A stretch of 64,000 nucleotides of DNA from Leeuwenhoekiella marinoflava DSM 3653 (GCF_900129005.1 NZ_FQUN01000006.1:248001-312000); one strand, 5' to 3'. Positions 42,943-52,608 are shown, counted from the stretch's first letter. Program-made: numbers and translations. The notes: a model not told the origin generated them from the letters alone.

Positions 42943-42962
42943 ATTTTCGCCTTTGCGAAATA
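42943..42962. repeat. Mini-palindrome between hisF and hisIE
   Basis: ATTTTCGC - CTTT - GCGAAATA: a six-base stem TTTCGC/GCGAAA with a tetraloop, 12 bases upstream of the hisIE start. Same type as 42145-42164. Confidence 0.6.
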
Positions 42963-42973
42963 ACTCAAGAGTT

Positions 42974-43567
42974 ATGAAAATTAATTATGATGAAAAAGGC
43001 CTGGTGCCTGCAATAATTCAGGATGCTAAAACCAATACGGTTTTGATGTTGGGTTATATGAATGAGGAAGCGTATCTCAAAACTAATAAAACTAAAAAAG
43101 TAACCTTTTACAGCCGTAGCAAACAGCGTCTTTGGACTAAAGGTGAAGAAAGTGGTAACTTTTTAAATTTGGTTTCTATTAAAAACGACTGTGATAATGA
43201 TACATTATTAATTCGTGTCAACCCGCAAGGTCCAACCTGTCATACAGGAGCGGACAATTGTTGGGGTGATGAGAATGAGCAGTCTTTTGGTTTTCTTACA
43301 GAGCTTGAGCAAACCATTGCAGAACGTAAAGCCAATCAGGATAACGAAAAGAGCTACGTTGCAGATCTTTTTAGAAAAGGAATCAATAAAATAGCTCAGA
43401 AAGTAGGTGAGGAAGCGGTAGAAGTTGTGATTGAAGCTAAGGATGAAGATGATAAGCTTTTTCTAAATGAGAGTGCCGATTTACTTTTTCATTATTTGAT
43501 TCTCTTGAAGGCAAAAGGTTTTGGACTTAAGGATATTGAACAGGTTTTAATAGATCGAAAAAAATAA
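42974..43567 (+). CDS. hisIE: Bifunctional phosphoribosyl-AMP cyclohydrolase / phosphoribosyl-ATP pyrophosphatase
   Basis: This 197-residue fusion takes the ATG at 42974 as start; the longer frame to 42953 runs into the mini-palindrome. The HisI part has 'TVLMLGYMNEEAYLKT', 'VTFYSRSKQRLWTKGEESGN', 'DCDNDTLLIRV' (Mg-binding acidic residues) and 'CHTGADNCW' (zinc). The HisE part has 'SYVADLFRKGINKIAQKVGEEAVEVVIEA'-type helices with the acidic metal site, given here in pieces. It catalyses steps 2 and 3 of histidine synthesis. Last his gene, ended by the hairpin at 43592. Confidence 0.94.
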   Translation: MKINYDEKGLVPAIIQDAKTNTVLMLGYMNEEAYLKTNKTKKVTFYSRSKQRLWTKGEESGNFLNLVSIKNDCDNDTLLIRVNPQGPTCHTGADNCWGDENEQSFGFLTELEQTIAERKANQDNEKSYVADLFRKGINKIAQKVGEEAVEVVIEAKDEDDKLFLNESADLLFHYLILLKAKGFGLKDIEQVLIDRKK

Positions 43568-43591
43568 TAACAATACACTCACTCGTATTTT

Positions 43592-43625
43592 AAAAAGGAT
43601 AAACTTACTAAGTCTATCCTTTTTT
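43592..43625 (+). terminator. Intrinsic terminator of the his operon
   Basis: AAAAAGGATA (43592-43601) pairs with TATCCTTTTT (43615-43624) around a 13-base loop, followed by T residues. It ends the his operon about 25 bases after the hisIE stop. Confidence 0.8.
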
Positions 43626-44024
43626 CTATTTTGAGAAATTTTTCAGCATCAGTTTGACGTTTTACATCAGAATAAATATATGTTTTATCTTATTTAGGGT
43701 TTAAAAAAAGACGATTTTATAAGATTCTATTAAAAAAAGTTAATTCAGTTATATTTTACTTGTCGATTTTTTTTAATACTTACTATAATAATTAATAAAT
43801 CAGTTTAAAGAATATCAATAACATTTTATTAACAAGATAAGTACTACTAAATTAAGATTTATTAAAATACTTCATTTTGATTAGACATCAGTAATTTACA
43901 AGTAACAAGATGATGGTTAAAGGATTTAGGAGATGTTTTAAAGGGAATAACCACCTACTTAAACGCTTGCACTTGCATTTAATCGTATTAATTGGGAATT
44001 TAGAAGAGCCAATTAAAACTGTTT
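43626..44024. other. AT-rich intergenic region upstream of the secreted protein gene
   Basis: About 400 bases of strongly AT-rich sequence with no convincing gene. A 55-codon ORF from the ATG at 43910 overlaps the start of the next gene in another frame and has no coding character. No clear TAnnTTTG promoter with a -33 partner was found. Confidence 0.5.
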
Positions 44025-44714
44025 ATGCGAAAAATTTTACTTCTGTTTTTTGTAATGTACAATATGTTAGTTTTTAGTCAGGTAGGTGTAGGTACAACAG
44101 AGCCACATCCTGATGCGATGCTTGATATAAATGGAGCATTACGCATACGTTCATACGGTGAAGGTAGCGATAACTCTGCTAAAGATTCTATCGCCGTTCT
44201 TGATGGTAGAGGCATTGTTCACCGAATTGCTACTAAAAAATTACTAGCTAATATGGATAAGTCGCTAGTTAAGGCTAAATTAACTACAAATTTTGCAATT
44301 ACACTAGGATCGTATGTACCTATAAAGTTCAATTCTGAAGATTTTGATATTAAGGGAGAATTTGATACTGCTACAGGTTTATTCACTGCATTAGATTCTG
44401 GTATTTATAGAGTTACATCTCAGATTAAAACAACAGGTGTTTCTGTAGGAGATTTGGGTTTAGCTATTTATAAAATAAATTCAGCAGGCAGTGTAGACAC
44501 TAAAATTGCTGAAGAACGATTTGTGAATGTTGGTGTAGAATTATCTATTTTACTAACAGTTAATGTATCTCCTCCTACACGGACGGTATCTACTTTAGTA
44601 AAGTTAGATGCAGGGGAAAAAATTAACTTTAGATTATATTCATTAGTTTCTCTTAATCTATCAGGAACTACAGATGGCTATGATTCTTTCTGCACGATTG
44701 AACAAGTTCGCTAA
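44025..44714 (+). CDS. Secreted protein with C-terminal jelly-roll-like (C1q/TNF-type) domain
   Basis: This is a 229-residue protein with a cleavable signal peptide (MRKILLLFFVMYNMLVFSQ). It opens with 'VGVGTTEPHPDAMLDINGAL', a motif found at the start of many Flavobacteriaceae surface and tail-fibre-like proteins, then 'DSIAVLDGRGIVHRI'. The last about 140 residues are rich in beta strands ('GLFTALDSGIYRVTSQIKTT', 'STLVKLDAGEKINFRLYSL'), as in C1q/TNF-like trimer heads. Probably exported to periplasm or surface. Single gene, convergent with recQ, one base apart. Confidence 0.7.
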   Translation: MRKILLLFFVMYNMLVFSQVGVGTTEPHPDAMLDINGALRIRSYGEGSDNSAKDSIAVLDGRGIVHRIATKKLLANMDKSLVKAKLTTNFAITLGSYVPIKFNSEDFDIKGEFDTATGLFTALDSGIYRVTSQIKTTGVSVGDLGLAIYKINSAGSVDTKIAEERFVNVGVELSILLTVNVSPPTRTVSTLVKLDAGEKINFRLYSLVSLNLSGTTDGYDSFCTIEQVR

Positions 44715-46829
44715 TTAGCTTTCCATTTCTATCAATGTCAATGCTAATCGTATTTTATAATACGGTATCTTCTCTTCAAAATGTTCAAAATACGGCTTGA
44801 GTCCGTCTGGGTTATCTAAAGTTTTTTTGGCTGACTGTATCTGTTCAACTTCAGATCTGTTTACATAATTATATAGATCCAGATCAGCGCCGTCTTGTGC
44901 TAGTTTTGCCAGATGTGAATACACAGTTGTGTCCTTCAAGTCTCTTTTTTGAGCAATCTCTTCTATTGAAAGTCCGTCTTTCAACATATTAAAAGTAACC
45001 TGATGCGTTGCTGTTTTATTGCCTTTCTTTTTTAGCTTTTGCTGTTGAAAGTCTAGAATAGCATCAATAAAAGCATCTCCATAAACATCTAGTTTACGTT
45101 GACCAACACCACTTATTTCCAGAAGTTCCATTTCGGTAGTAGGACGAATCCGTTCCATCTCTTTTAAGGTTTTATCACTAAAAACCAGATAAGCCGGTAT
45201 TTCTTCCTCTTTAGCTATTTCAGATCTAAGCGCTCGAAGTTTCTCAAAAAGATCATTCCCTTTTTTGATTTTAGGTTTCTTTTCGGTTTCTACTTCTTGT
45301 TTTATCGCTTCAGTAGGATGCGTAAGACGTACTTTTTTTCCTTCAAATAAAACCGCTCTGCTGGATGCTGTTAAATGCAGACTATTTCTCAAGTGAAACG
45401 CAATCTCACAATATCCTTGATTAATAAGTTGCAGCATATAGTGTTGCCAGTCTTTCCAAGAAATATCAGCGCCTATTCCATAGGTGCTAATTTGATCTAA
45501 ATCATTATCTAGAATTTGAGCATTTTTAGCTCCGCGTAAAATATCTATGATAACACCAATAGGCTGACTTTCGTTAGCTCGAGCAATCGTAGAAAGTGCT
45601 TTTTGAGCTAAAATAGTTCCGTCAAAAAAATGTGGTGGATTCTTGCATACGTCACAGTTACCGCAATCCTGCTCTAGAAATTCCCCAAAATAACTCAATA
45701 ATATTTTACGTCTGCACGTAGTCGCTTCGGCATATTGCTTCATACGGTCTAGCTTGGCATTTTGTACTTCCTCATTTCCAGCTCCTTGTGTAAAGCGGCG
45801 CAATTGTAAAACATCTGCATAACTGTGAAAAAGTAGCGCATGAGATTTTAGTCCGTCACGACCGGCTCTACCAATTTCTTGATAATAGCCTTCCAGGTTT
45901 TTAGGCATATTGTAATGAATCACCCAGCGTACATTAGACTTGTCAATCCCCATTCCAAAAGCAACAGTTGCACAAACCACCTGAGTTTTGTCATAAATAA
46001 AATCTTCCTGAACTTTATTGCGATCCTCAAAGCTCAACCCGGCATGGTAGGAAGTAGCTTCAATACCTTCAGCCTTTAAAGATTCAGAAACACTTTCTGT
46101 GGTTTTTCGGCTCAGGCAATAAATGATTCCGCAAGTATCTGGTCTTTTGGCTAAAAAGCGTTTGATCTGATCCAGACGTTTATCTGCTGCACGAACTTCT
46201 AACGTGATGTTTTTTCGGTCAAAAGAACTTAAAAATTGTTGCGCGTAAGAAATATTGAGTTGGTCTGCGATATCCTGACGTGTAGCCTTATCTGCGGTAG
46301 CCGTTAAAGCAATAACGGGAGTCTTGGGGAGGGTTTTCTTTAAAAATCCTAATTGTTGATAAGAAGGCCTAAAATCATGTCCCCAGCTAGAAATACAATG
46401 TGCCTCGTCAATAGCAACACAACTGATGTAATTTTCATTAAGAATAGGGGATAAGCCGGCCAAACTTTCGGGAGCGACATAAAGTAATTTTAATTTGCCT
46501 TCTGCCGCCTTGTCGATTATACTTTGCTGAAGCCTAGCATCCTGACTGCTGTTGTAAAAATCAGCTTCAATACCGTTTGCTTTTAGACCATCTACCTGAT
46601 CTTTCATCAAAGCAATCAACGGAGAAATAACAAGCGTCAATCCTTTAAAATGTAGTGCTGGAAGTTGATAACAAATGGATTTTCCGCCACCGGTAGGCAT
46701 AATGACAATCGCATCATTACCGGCTAGAACGGTCTCTATAATCTCACTTTGTTGATTTCTAAAACTATCGTAACCAAAGTAGGTTTTAAGCGTTGTAAGC
46801 AGAGTAGATTTTTCGATTTCAGCGGCCAT
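44715..46829 (-). CDS. recQ: ATP-dependent DNA helicase RecQ
   Basis: This is a 704-residue superfamily 2 helicase with Walker A 'MPTGGGKSICYQLP', DEAH box 'IDEAHCISSWGHDFR', 'LTATAD', 'HAGLSFEDRNKV' and 'QEIGRAGRDG'. The zinc-binding region is 'CRRKILLSYFGE' plus 'CGNCDVC'. An HRDC domain ('SDKTLKEMERIRPTTEMELL') follows, with a C-terminal helical segment ('FNMLKDGLSIEEIAQKRDLK') of the HTH_40 type that RecQ proteins of Bacteroidetes often carry. It acts in recombination and replication fork repair. Its promoter must lie in 46830-47087, which also serves the divergent amidase gene. Confidence 0.94.
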   Translation of the reverse strand: MAAEIEKSTLLTTLKTYFGYDSFRNQQSEIIETVLAGNDAIVIMPTGGGKSICYQLPALHFKGLTLVISPLIALMKDQVDGLKANGIEADFYNSSQDARLQQSIIDKAAEGKLKLLYVAPESLAGLSPILNENYISCVAIDEAHCISSWGHDFRPSYQQLGFLKKTLPKTPVIALTATADKATRQDIADQLNISYAQQFLSSFDRKNITLEVRAADKRLDQIKRFLAKRPDTCGIIYCLSRKTTESVSESLKAEGIEATSYHAGLSFEDRNKVQEDFIYDKTQVVCATVAFGMGIDKSNVRWVIHYNMPKNLEGYYQEIGRAGRDGLKSHALLFHSYADVLQLRRFTQGAGNEEVQNAKLDRMKQYAEATTCRRKILLSYFGEFLEQDCGNCDVCKNPPHFFDGTILAQKALSTIARANESQPIGVIIDILRGAKNAQILDNDLDQISTYGIGADISWKDWQHYMLQLINQGYCEIAFHLRNSLHLTASSRAVLFEGKKVRLTHPTEAIKQEVETEKKPKIKKGNDLFEKLRALRSEIAKEEEIPAYLVFSDKTLKEMERIRPTTEMELLEISGVGQRKLDVYGDAFIDAILDFQQQKLKKKGNKTATHQVTFNMLKDGLSIEEIAQKRDLKDTTVYSHLAKLAQDGADLDLYNYVNRSEVEQIQSAKKTLDNPDGLKPYFEHFEEKIPYYKIRLALTLIEMES

Positions 46830-47087
46830 AATAATCCTTTTTTACAAAAAAAGGAATTTTTAAGCAAATCTGTATCAATTTAAGTTTTAAATAAATTCTA
46901 CTGAAACTTTATCGAATTTAAAGCCGTTAAGCTAACGTTATATAAACCCTAAAATCTATATCTGATTTTTAAACAATATGCATTTTTACATAAGCAAATT
47001 GAAGAAAGCATAATTCTCAATCTTATGCTTTATAAATCCGTAAGAACTTTGCTATAGCGTTTAAATTAATTAGTAAACTTGTTTTGT

Positions 47088-47975
47088 ATGAAAGCTAGAA
47101 AATATACCATTGCTGTACTGCAATTAAACCTTAATAATACAGCAGAAAAAAATCTGGAGAAGTGTAAAAAATGGGTGCGTGATGCCGCCGCTGAAGGCGG
47201 AGAGGTCATTTGCCTACCCGAATTATACAGCAGTCATTATTTCTGTCAGGATGAAGATGTTGACAATTTTAAATACGCAGAACCACTTTACGATATTTCT
47301 TTTACCGCTTTTAGTGAACTGGCTAAAGAGCTTGGAGTGGTGATTATCGTTCCGTTTTTTGAAAAACGTATGAGCGGAATTTACCACAATAGTGCGTACA
47401 TAATAGATACAGACGGAAGCGAGGCCGGTTTATACCGCAAAATGCACATTCCTGATGATCCTCATTTTTATGAGAAATTTTACTTCACTCCGGGAGATTT
47501 AGGTTTTAAAACAATCAAAACTAAAAAAGCAGATTTAGGTACCTTGATCTGTTGGGATCAGTGGTATCCCGAAGCGGCTCGATTAACTGCTCTACAAGGT
47601 GCCGAAGTTTTATTCTATCCTACAGCAATAGGCTGGCACCCTCAGGAGAAAGCACAATTTGGAGTGAATCAGCACGGTGCTTGGATGAATGTGATGAAAG
47701 GTCATGCGGTGGCGAATGGAGTTTTTGTAGCAGCAGCTAACCGAATAGGTCTGGAGCAATACATTCCAGATACAAACGGAATTGAATTTTGGGGACAGTC
47801 TTTTATTTGTGGTCCGCAAGGCGAAATTTTAGCGCAAGCTTCAGTAGATCAGGAAGAACTCTTACTCGCAGAAGTAGACTTGGATCTTCAGGAAAATGTA
47901 CGTCAGAATTGGCCCTTTTTTAGAGATCGAAGAATTGATTTTTATGGTGAAATAACCAAACGAGCACTTGATTAA
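47088..47975 (+). CDS. aguB: N-carbamoylputrescine amidase (nitrilase superfamily)
   Basis: This 295-residue enzyme uses the ATG at 47088 (the TTG at 47079 adds three residues). The nitrilase triad is Glu in 'VICLPELYSSHYF', Lys in 'YRKMHIPDDPHFYEKFYF' and Cys in 'LICWDQWYPEAARL'. The 'DDPHFYEKFYFTPGD' loop is characteristic of N-carbamoylputrescine amidase. It converts N-carbamoylputrescine to putrescine. It is followed after three bases by agmatine deiminase, which makes its substrate. Confidence 0.9.
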   Translation: MKARKYTIAVLQLNLNNTAEKNLEKCKKWVRDAAAEGGEVICLPELYSSHYFCQDEDVDNFKYAEPLYDISFTAFSELAKELGVVIIVPFFEKRMSGIYHNSAYIIDTDGSEAGLYRKMHIPDDPHFYEKFYFTPGDLGFKTIKTKKADLGTLICWDQWYPEAARLTALQGAEVLFYPTAIGWHPQEKAQFGVNQHGAWMNVMKGHAVANGVFVAAANRIGLEQYIPDTNGIEFWGQSFICGPQGEILAQASVDQEELLLAEVDLDLQENVRQNWPFFRDRRIDFYGEITKRALD

Positions 47976-47978
47976 CAT

Positions 47979-49016
47979 ATGAAAAACAACAGACGTTTAC
48001 CGGCAGAATGGGAAAAGCAACAAGGAATTCTTTTATGTTTTCCCAGTAACGGTAACGACTGGCCTGGTAAATATCAGGCGGTGCAATTTGTTTTTGTAGA
48101 TTTTATAAAAAAAATAGCAGAACACGAGACGGTTTTTCTTTTAGTGGGTCGTGAAAGCATCAAAGAAAAAGTGATAGCCTTACTTGAAGCAGCTCATGCG
48201 AATAGGAGTAAAATCACCTTTATACTTCAAAAAACAAACCGAAGTTGGATGCGTGATTCTGGACCAATTATTGTTAAAAATAATGATGAGCGGGAGGCGT
48301 TGGATTTCAATTTTAACGGTTGGGCAAAATATGGGAATTTCAGGTTAGACAAGATGGTACCGAAACGTATTTCAGATTTTTTAGGAATTCCTTTACAACG
48401 GGTTTGTTATAATGGCAAACCCGTAATTCTAGAAGGTGGAGCGATAGATACTAATGGAAAAGGAACACTTATCACTTCAGAAGAATGCCTGATGGATCAA
48501 CAGAAACAAGTACGTAATCCAGGTTTTACTAAAGCGGATTATGAGGCTGTTTTTAAGGAGTATTTTGGCATAACCAATACGATCTGGGTGGGTAGCGGTA
48601 TAGACGGGGATGATACACACGGTCATATTGATGATTTATGCAGATTTGTCAATGCTACCACAATTGTAACGGTGGTAGAGCACGATAAAAAAGATAAAAA
48701 TTACACACCGCTTCAAGAGAATTTAAAGCGTTTGCAGCAAGCAAAACTTGAAGACGGTTCTTCACCTAAAATCGTTGAGCTACCTATGCCGCGTCGCCTG
48801 AACTATGAAGATCTTAGGCTTCCGGCGAGTTATGCCAACTTTTTAATTCTCAATCATTCTGTATTAGTGCCTACTTTTAATGATGCTAAAGACCGCATAG
48901 CCCTTTCAATTCTGGCAAATCTTTTTCAGGATAGAGAGATCATAGGTATAAGTGCTCACGACCTGATCTGGGGACTAGGAACCTTACATTGCTTAAGTCA
49001 GCAAATACCCGCCTAG
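47979..49016 (+). CDS. aguA: Agmatine deiminase
   Basis: This 345-residue enzyme of the guanidino-modifying superfamily has 'RLPAEWEKQQGILLCFP' at the N-terminus, 'RSWMRDSGPIIV', 'EGGAIDTNGKGTLITSEECL', the catalytic His in 'GDDTHGHIDDLCRFV' and the nucleophile Cys in 'LGTLHCLSQQ' at the very end. It hydrolyses agmatine to N-carbamoylputrescine and ammonia. Together with the gene upstream it forms the ADI route from agmatine to putrescine. Arginine decarboxylase is not adjacent. Confidence 0.92.
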   Translation: MKNNRRLPAEWEKQQGILLCFPSNGNDWPGKYQAVQFVFVDFIKKIAEHETVFLLVGRESIKEKVIALLEAAHANRSKITFILQKTNRSWMRDSGPIIVKNNDEREALDFNFNGWAKYGNFRLDKMVPKRISDFLGIPLQRVCYNGKPVILEGGAIDTNGKGTLITSEECLMDQQKQVRNPGFTKADYEAVFKEYFGITNTIWVGSGIDGDDTHGHIDDLCRFVNATTIVTVVEHDKKDKNYTPLQENLKRLQQAKLEDGSSPKIVELPMPRRLNYEDLRLPASYANFLILNHSVLVPTFNDAKDRIALSILANLFQDREIIGISAHDLIWGLGTLHCLSQQIPA

Positions 49017-49080
49017 AACGGTTTTGCGAAAGCTAAAAATCCTATTTTATTTTCCTCAGAAACCAACCCGTTTAAAAACG

Positions 49081-49088
49081 TACCTTTG
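49081..49088 (+). promoter_or_regulatory. Possible -7 box for the DEAD-box helicase gene
   Basis: TACCTTTG matches TAnnTTTG 17 bases before the ATG at 49105. No -33 TTTG at the proper distance was found. Confidence 0.35.
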
Positions 49089-49104
49089 CAGCAAAATATG
49101 AGTT

Positions 49105-50451
49105 ATGCAATCTTTTGAAGATTTTAAAATCAATAAGCAATTACGCTACGCCATTGAAGATCTTGGTTTCTCAGAGCCTACACCTATACAGCAAGAAGCT
49201 TTTGGGGTTATTCGCTCAGGGAGAGATGTTGTGGGCATTGCGCAGACCGGTACGGGTAAAACCTTTGCATATATGTTGCCGGTGCTAGAAGGTTTAAAAT
49301 TTTCAAAACAAATAAATCCTCGGGTTTTAATTTTAGTTCCTACACGAGAGCTGGTTTTACAGGTTGTTGACCAGATTAAAGAATATGGAAAATACAGTAC
49401 GATTAGAGTTCTTGGTGTTTATGGGGGGACAAACATCAATACGCAACGACAAGAAGTAGCTCAGGGATGTGATATTCTTGTGGGAACTCCCGGAAGGCTT
49501 TATGATCTTGCTGTGAGTAGAACGTTACAGCTTAAATCTATCAAACAACTCATTATTGATGAAGTTGATGTGATGCTAGATTTAGGATTCCGTTTTCAGC
49601 TGGTAAATATTTTTGACCTGTTGCCACCACGTCGGCAAAATATTATGTTTTCGGCTACGATGACTGATGAAGTTGACGAGTTGATGGATACTTTTTTTAC
49701 CGCTCCAGAGCGTATTCAGGTTGCTTTGAGCGGTACGCCGCTTGATGCAATAGAACAGCATTATTATGAGTTGCCTAACTTTTATACTAAGGCAAATCTG
49801 CTTATTAAAATACTTAAAGACAAAGACACCTTTAAAAAAGCTTTAATCTTTGTTTCAAATAAAAAACATGCAGACCGCCTTTTTCAAACACTAGAAGAAG
49901 TTTACGGGGATGCTGTAGGTGTGATTCACGCTAACAAAACGCAGAACTATCGTATTAACGCTATTGAGCAATTTGATGCCGGAACCTATAGAATTTTGGT
50001 AACTACAGATGTGATGGCTCGCGGACTCGATCTGGATCAAATCACGCACGTTTTTAATACAGATGTGCCGCGTTTTCCTGAAAACTATATGCACCGCATA
50101 GGACGTACCGGTCGTGCCGGAACAACCGGTAGCAGTTATTTGTTAGGATCTCCTGCTGAGACAGACCGCAAAGAGGCAATAGAAGAATTGATGGAAATGA
50201 AAATCCCTCAATACGAAGTGCCTGAAGAACTTGAAATTTCTAAACGTTTGCTTCCTGAAGAGGAGCCAGATTATGTAGAAATAAACAATCCTACGAAACG
50301 TAATGAGGAACGTGGAGCTAGCTTCCACGAGAAAAAAGAAAAAAATAGAAAGGTAAATTTAGGTGGTAAATACAAACGTGAGATCGCTAAGAAGTATAAA
50401 AAACCAAAAACACGCGGTGACAAAAGCTTTAACCGTAGGTATAAAAAATAG
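49105..50451 (+). CDS. DEAD-box RNA helicase
   Basis: This 448-residue RNA helicase has the Q motif ('FSEPTPIQQEAF'), Walker A 'AQTGTGKTFAYML', 'PTRELVLQ', 'GTPGRL', motif II as 'DEVD' instead of DEAD, 'SATMTDEVD', 'VTTDVMARGLD' and 'HRIGRTGRAG'. The third residue of motif II is thus changed (A to V), a tolerated variation. The last about 60 residues are Lys/Arg-rich ('KKYKKPKTRGDKSFNRRYKK'), as expected for RNA binding. Likely role in cold adaptation, ribosome assembly or RNA turnover. Confidence 0.92.
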   Translation: MQSFEDFKINKQLRYAIEDLGFSEPTPIQQEAFGVIRSGRDVVGIAQTGTGKTFAYMLPVLEGLKFSKQINPRVLILVPTRELVLQVVDQIKEYGKYSTIRVLGVYGGTNINTQRQEVAQGCDILVGTPGRLYDLAVSRTLQLKSIKQLIIDEVDVMLDLGFRFQLVNIFDLLPPRRQNIMFSATMTDEVDELMDTFFTAPERIQVALSGTPLDAIEQHYYELPNFYTKANLLIKILKDKDTFKKALIFVSNKKHADRLFQTLEEVYGDAVGVIHANKTQNYRINAIEQFDAGTYRILVTTDVMARGLDLDQITHVFNTDVPRFPENYMHRIGRTGRAGTTGSSYLLGSPAETDRKEAIEELMEMKIPQYEVPEELEISKRLLPEEEPDYVEINNPTKRNEERGASFHEKKEKNRKVNLGGKYKREIAKKYKKPKTRGDKSFNRRYKK

Positions 50452-50560
50452 TCTTATTTTTTATAAGATAAATTTTAAAGGTTAAAATAGTACAGATTTC
50501 AAGTTGACCATTTAACAAAAAAACCTATTTTTAGGTTTATTGATTTAGCCCAAATCAACT

Positions 50561-51802
50561 ATGCCTGGAAACAACTCAATTTACATTGTAGGAGCAGGAG
50601 TGAGTGGACTTATAGCCGCTACTATTCTTGAAAGAAATGGTTTTTCTCCAATCATTTTGGAAGCTTCAGACCGCGTAGGTGGTCGTCTCAAAACAGATAT
50701 CTTAGATGGGTATCAGCTAGACCGTGGTTTTCAGGTAATGCTTGATGCATACCCTAAATCCAAAGAATATTTAGACTATAATAGCTTAGAATTACAGAAA
50801 CTTATTCCGGGAGCTGTAATTTTTGAAAACGGCAATAGTCAGACCCTTGGTGATCCCTTAAGAGCACTGTCTCTCGCTATTCCTACTGTTTTAGCTGCCT
50901 CGGGTAGCATACGCGACAAAATTAAAGTTTTACGTTTAAACAGCGATCTTGCCTCAAAAGATTTTGAGACTATATTTAATACAGAAGAAAAAACAACTTG
51001 CCAATATCTGCGTGAATATGGCTTTTCAAATCGTTTTATAGAAGATTTTTTCAAACCCTTTTTTACCGGAATATTTCTTGAAAAAAACCTGCAAACTTCT
51101 AGTAGAATGTTTGAGTTTGTTTACAAAATGTTTGGTGAAGGCCTTGCTGTGATTCCTAAAAGTGGAATGGAAGCCATACCAAAACAGTTAATGTCAGATC
51201 TAAAAAATACAACCTTTAAGTTCAATACACCGGTTCAGGAAGTTAAAGATGGTATGATAACCTTAAGTGACGGAACCCATTTAGAAAGTTCGGGTATTAT
51301 TATCGCTACCGAAGCGAGTCAGCTGGTGACTAATTTGAAGAACCAACAGACTACTTGGAAAGCGGTTGATTGTTTGTATTTTGAAGTTGAAAAAGTTGTT
51401 TTAGATAAACCAATTATAGGTTTGTTTTCTGAAGACGGACTTGTAAATAATATTTTCTATCCCAGCATTGTGGAGACCGAAAGTAAAGGAGCTCATCAAT
51501 TGCTATCAGTTTCAATAGTTAAAGAGCATAATCTTACCGAATCTGAACTTATAGATCAAATAGAGCAAGAATTAGAAAAACAAGCTAAAATTAAAACTAT
51601 TCGATTTTTAAAACGATATACCATTCCAAAAGCTTTACCTAAACTTGAAAATTTAAAATACAGTATTGATCCCGGTGAAACCCGTCTAACCAATTCGATT
51701 TTCTTAGCTGGAGATCAATTGCTTAATGGTTCTTTAAACGCTGCAATGATGACTGGCGAGCGAGCAGCATTAGGGTTGATTCAGGTTCTAGGCAATAATT
51801 AG
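50561..51802 (+). CDS. FAD-dependent amine oxidoreductase (phytoene desaturase-like)
   Basis: This is a 413-residue flavoprotein with dinucleotide fold 'IVGAGVSGLIAATILERNG', 'EASDRVGGRLKTD' (second Gly/Arg FAD contact), 'GFQVMLDAYP', 'PKSGMEAIPKQL' and C-terminal 'FLAGDQLLNGSLNAAMMTGE' closing the FAD site. Related proteins include protoporphyrinogen and polyamine oxidases and carotenoid desaturases; the substrate cannot be named. It is probably a single gene. Confidence 0.82.
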   Translation: MPGNNSIYIVGAGVSGLIAATILERNGFSPIILEASDRVGGRLKTDILDGYQLDRGFQVMLDAYPKSKEYLDYNSLELQKLIPGAVIFENGNSQTLGDPLRALSLAIPTVLAASGSIRDKIKVLRLNSDLASKDFETIFNTEEKTTCQYLREYGFSNRFIEDFFKPFFTGIFLEKNLQTSSRMFEFVYKMFGEGLAVIPKSGMEAIPKQLMSDLKNTTFKFNTPVQEVKDGMITLSDGTHLESSGIIIATEASQLVTNLKNQQTTWKAVDCLYFEVEKVVLDKPIIGLFSEDGLVNNIFYPSIVETESKGAHQLLSVSIVKEHNLTESELIDQIEQELEKQAKIKTIRFLKRYTIPKALPKLENLKYSIDPGETRLTNSIFLAGDQLLNGSLNAAMMTGERAALGLIQVLGNN

Positions 51803-51840
51803 GACCAAAATATTTACTTTTACGGATAAGCTTGTAAATT

Positions 51841-52015
51841 ATGTCTAAAACTAAAATAGCAATAGCTCTAGGAAATATTATTCTCTTTTTAGGAATTATA
51901 TTATACAGATGTCATAGAAGCTGAATTGACAATTAAAGCTTTTATGGTGCCTGCATTTTTACTTCTTGGGTCTCAATTATCAATTAGTGATTTGTTTAAG
52001 AAAAAAGAAGCTTAA
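51841..52015 (+). pseudogene. Frameshifted small two-helix membrane protein gene
   Basis: From the ATG at 51841 the frame reads 'MSKTKIAIALGNIILFLGII', then 'LYR' and a stop after 'CHRS'. A shift of one base after 'LYR' restores 'DVIEAELTIKAFMVPAFLLL' and 'GSQLSISDLFKKKEA' with TAA at 52013-52015. The combined product would be a 58-residue protein with two membrane helices. The single frameshift suggests a recent pseudogene or a sequencing error. Family unknown. Confidence 0.6.
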
Positions 52016-52029
52016 GTCTTTCGCCAGAT

Positions 52030-52608
52030 TCAAACCTCCCCATCCCACTCTAAAACCTCACCGGGCTGCAGTTCATGCAGTTTTAAATTTCCGATACGAA
52101 CGCGAACCAGTCGCAGGGTAGGACAGCCAATAGCCGAAGTCATTTTACGCACTTGTCTAAATTTACCTTCTTGTATCGTGATGCTCAACCAGGTTATGGG
52201 ACCGTGGCGCGCATCACGAATCTTTTTACCGCGATTGGGCAGCAAGGGCGATTCTTGCAAAATTTTGACAACGCAAGGTTTTGTTGTGTATTTCTCACCT
52301 TCGAGACCTATTGCAATACCTTGCATCAGTTGCATCAGTTGCTCTTGAGTTGGAATGCCATCAACAAGTGCGTAATATTCTTTTTCAACTCCGCTGCGGT
52401 TGATGTAATCGCTCAATTTACCATCTGTGGTCATCAGCAATAAACCTTCAGATTTCTCATCCAGGCGACCTATAGGCATCATCCCTTCCGGCCAATCATG
52501 CAGTTCGGCTAAAAATTTTTTCTTCCGCCTCTGACGCAAATCATTACTGCCCAACTGGCTGATAAACCCATAGGGTTTAAAGACTAAAAAATGTTTATGT
52601 TCTGTCAA
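52030..52608 (-). CDS. rRNA pseudouridine synthase (RsuA/RluE family)
   Basis: This 192-residue enzyme has 'KPYGFISQLG' (start of the family), the catalytic Asp in 'IGRLDEKSEGLLLMTTDG', 'KEYYALVDG', and 'EGKFRQVRKMTSAIGCPTLRLVRVRIG'-type C-terminal strands, given in pieces. No S4 domain is present, as in RluE, which modifies U2457 of 23S rRNA in E. coli. Length is close to RluE (217 in E. coli, shorter here). Cytosolic. Convergent with the frameshifted gene at 51841. Confidence 0.88.
   Translation of the reverse strand: MTEHKHFLVFKPYGFISQLGSNDLRQRRKKKFLAELHDWPEGMMPIGRLDEKSEGLLLMTTDGKLSDYINRSGVEKEYYALVDGIPTQEQLMQLMQGIAIGLEGEKYTTKPCVVKILQESPLLPNRGKKIRDARHGPITWLSITIQEGKFRQVRKMTSAIGCPTLRLVRVRIGNLKLHELQPGEVLEWDGEV

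Noticed and set aside
43910-44077. 55-codon ORF overlapping the secreted protein gene start
   Set aside because: Codon content and residues look non-coding and the overlapping gene has a clear signal peptide.
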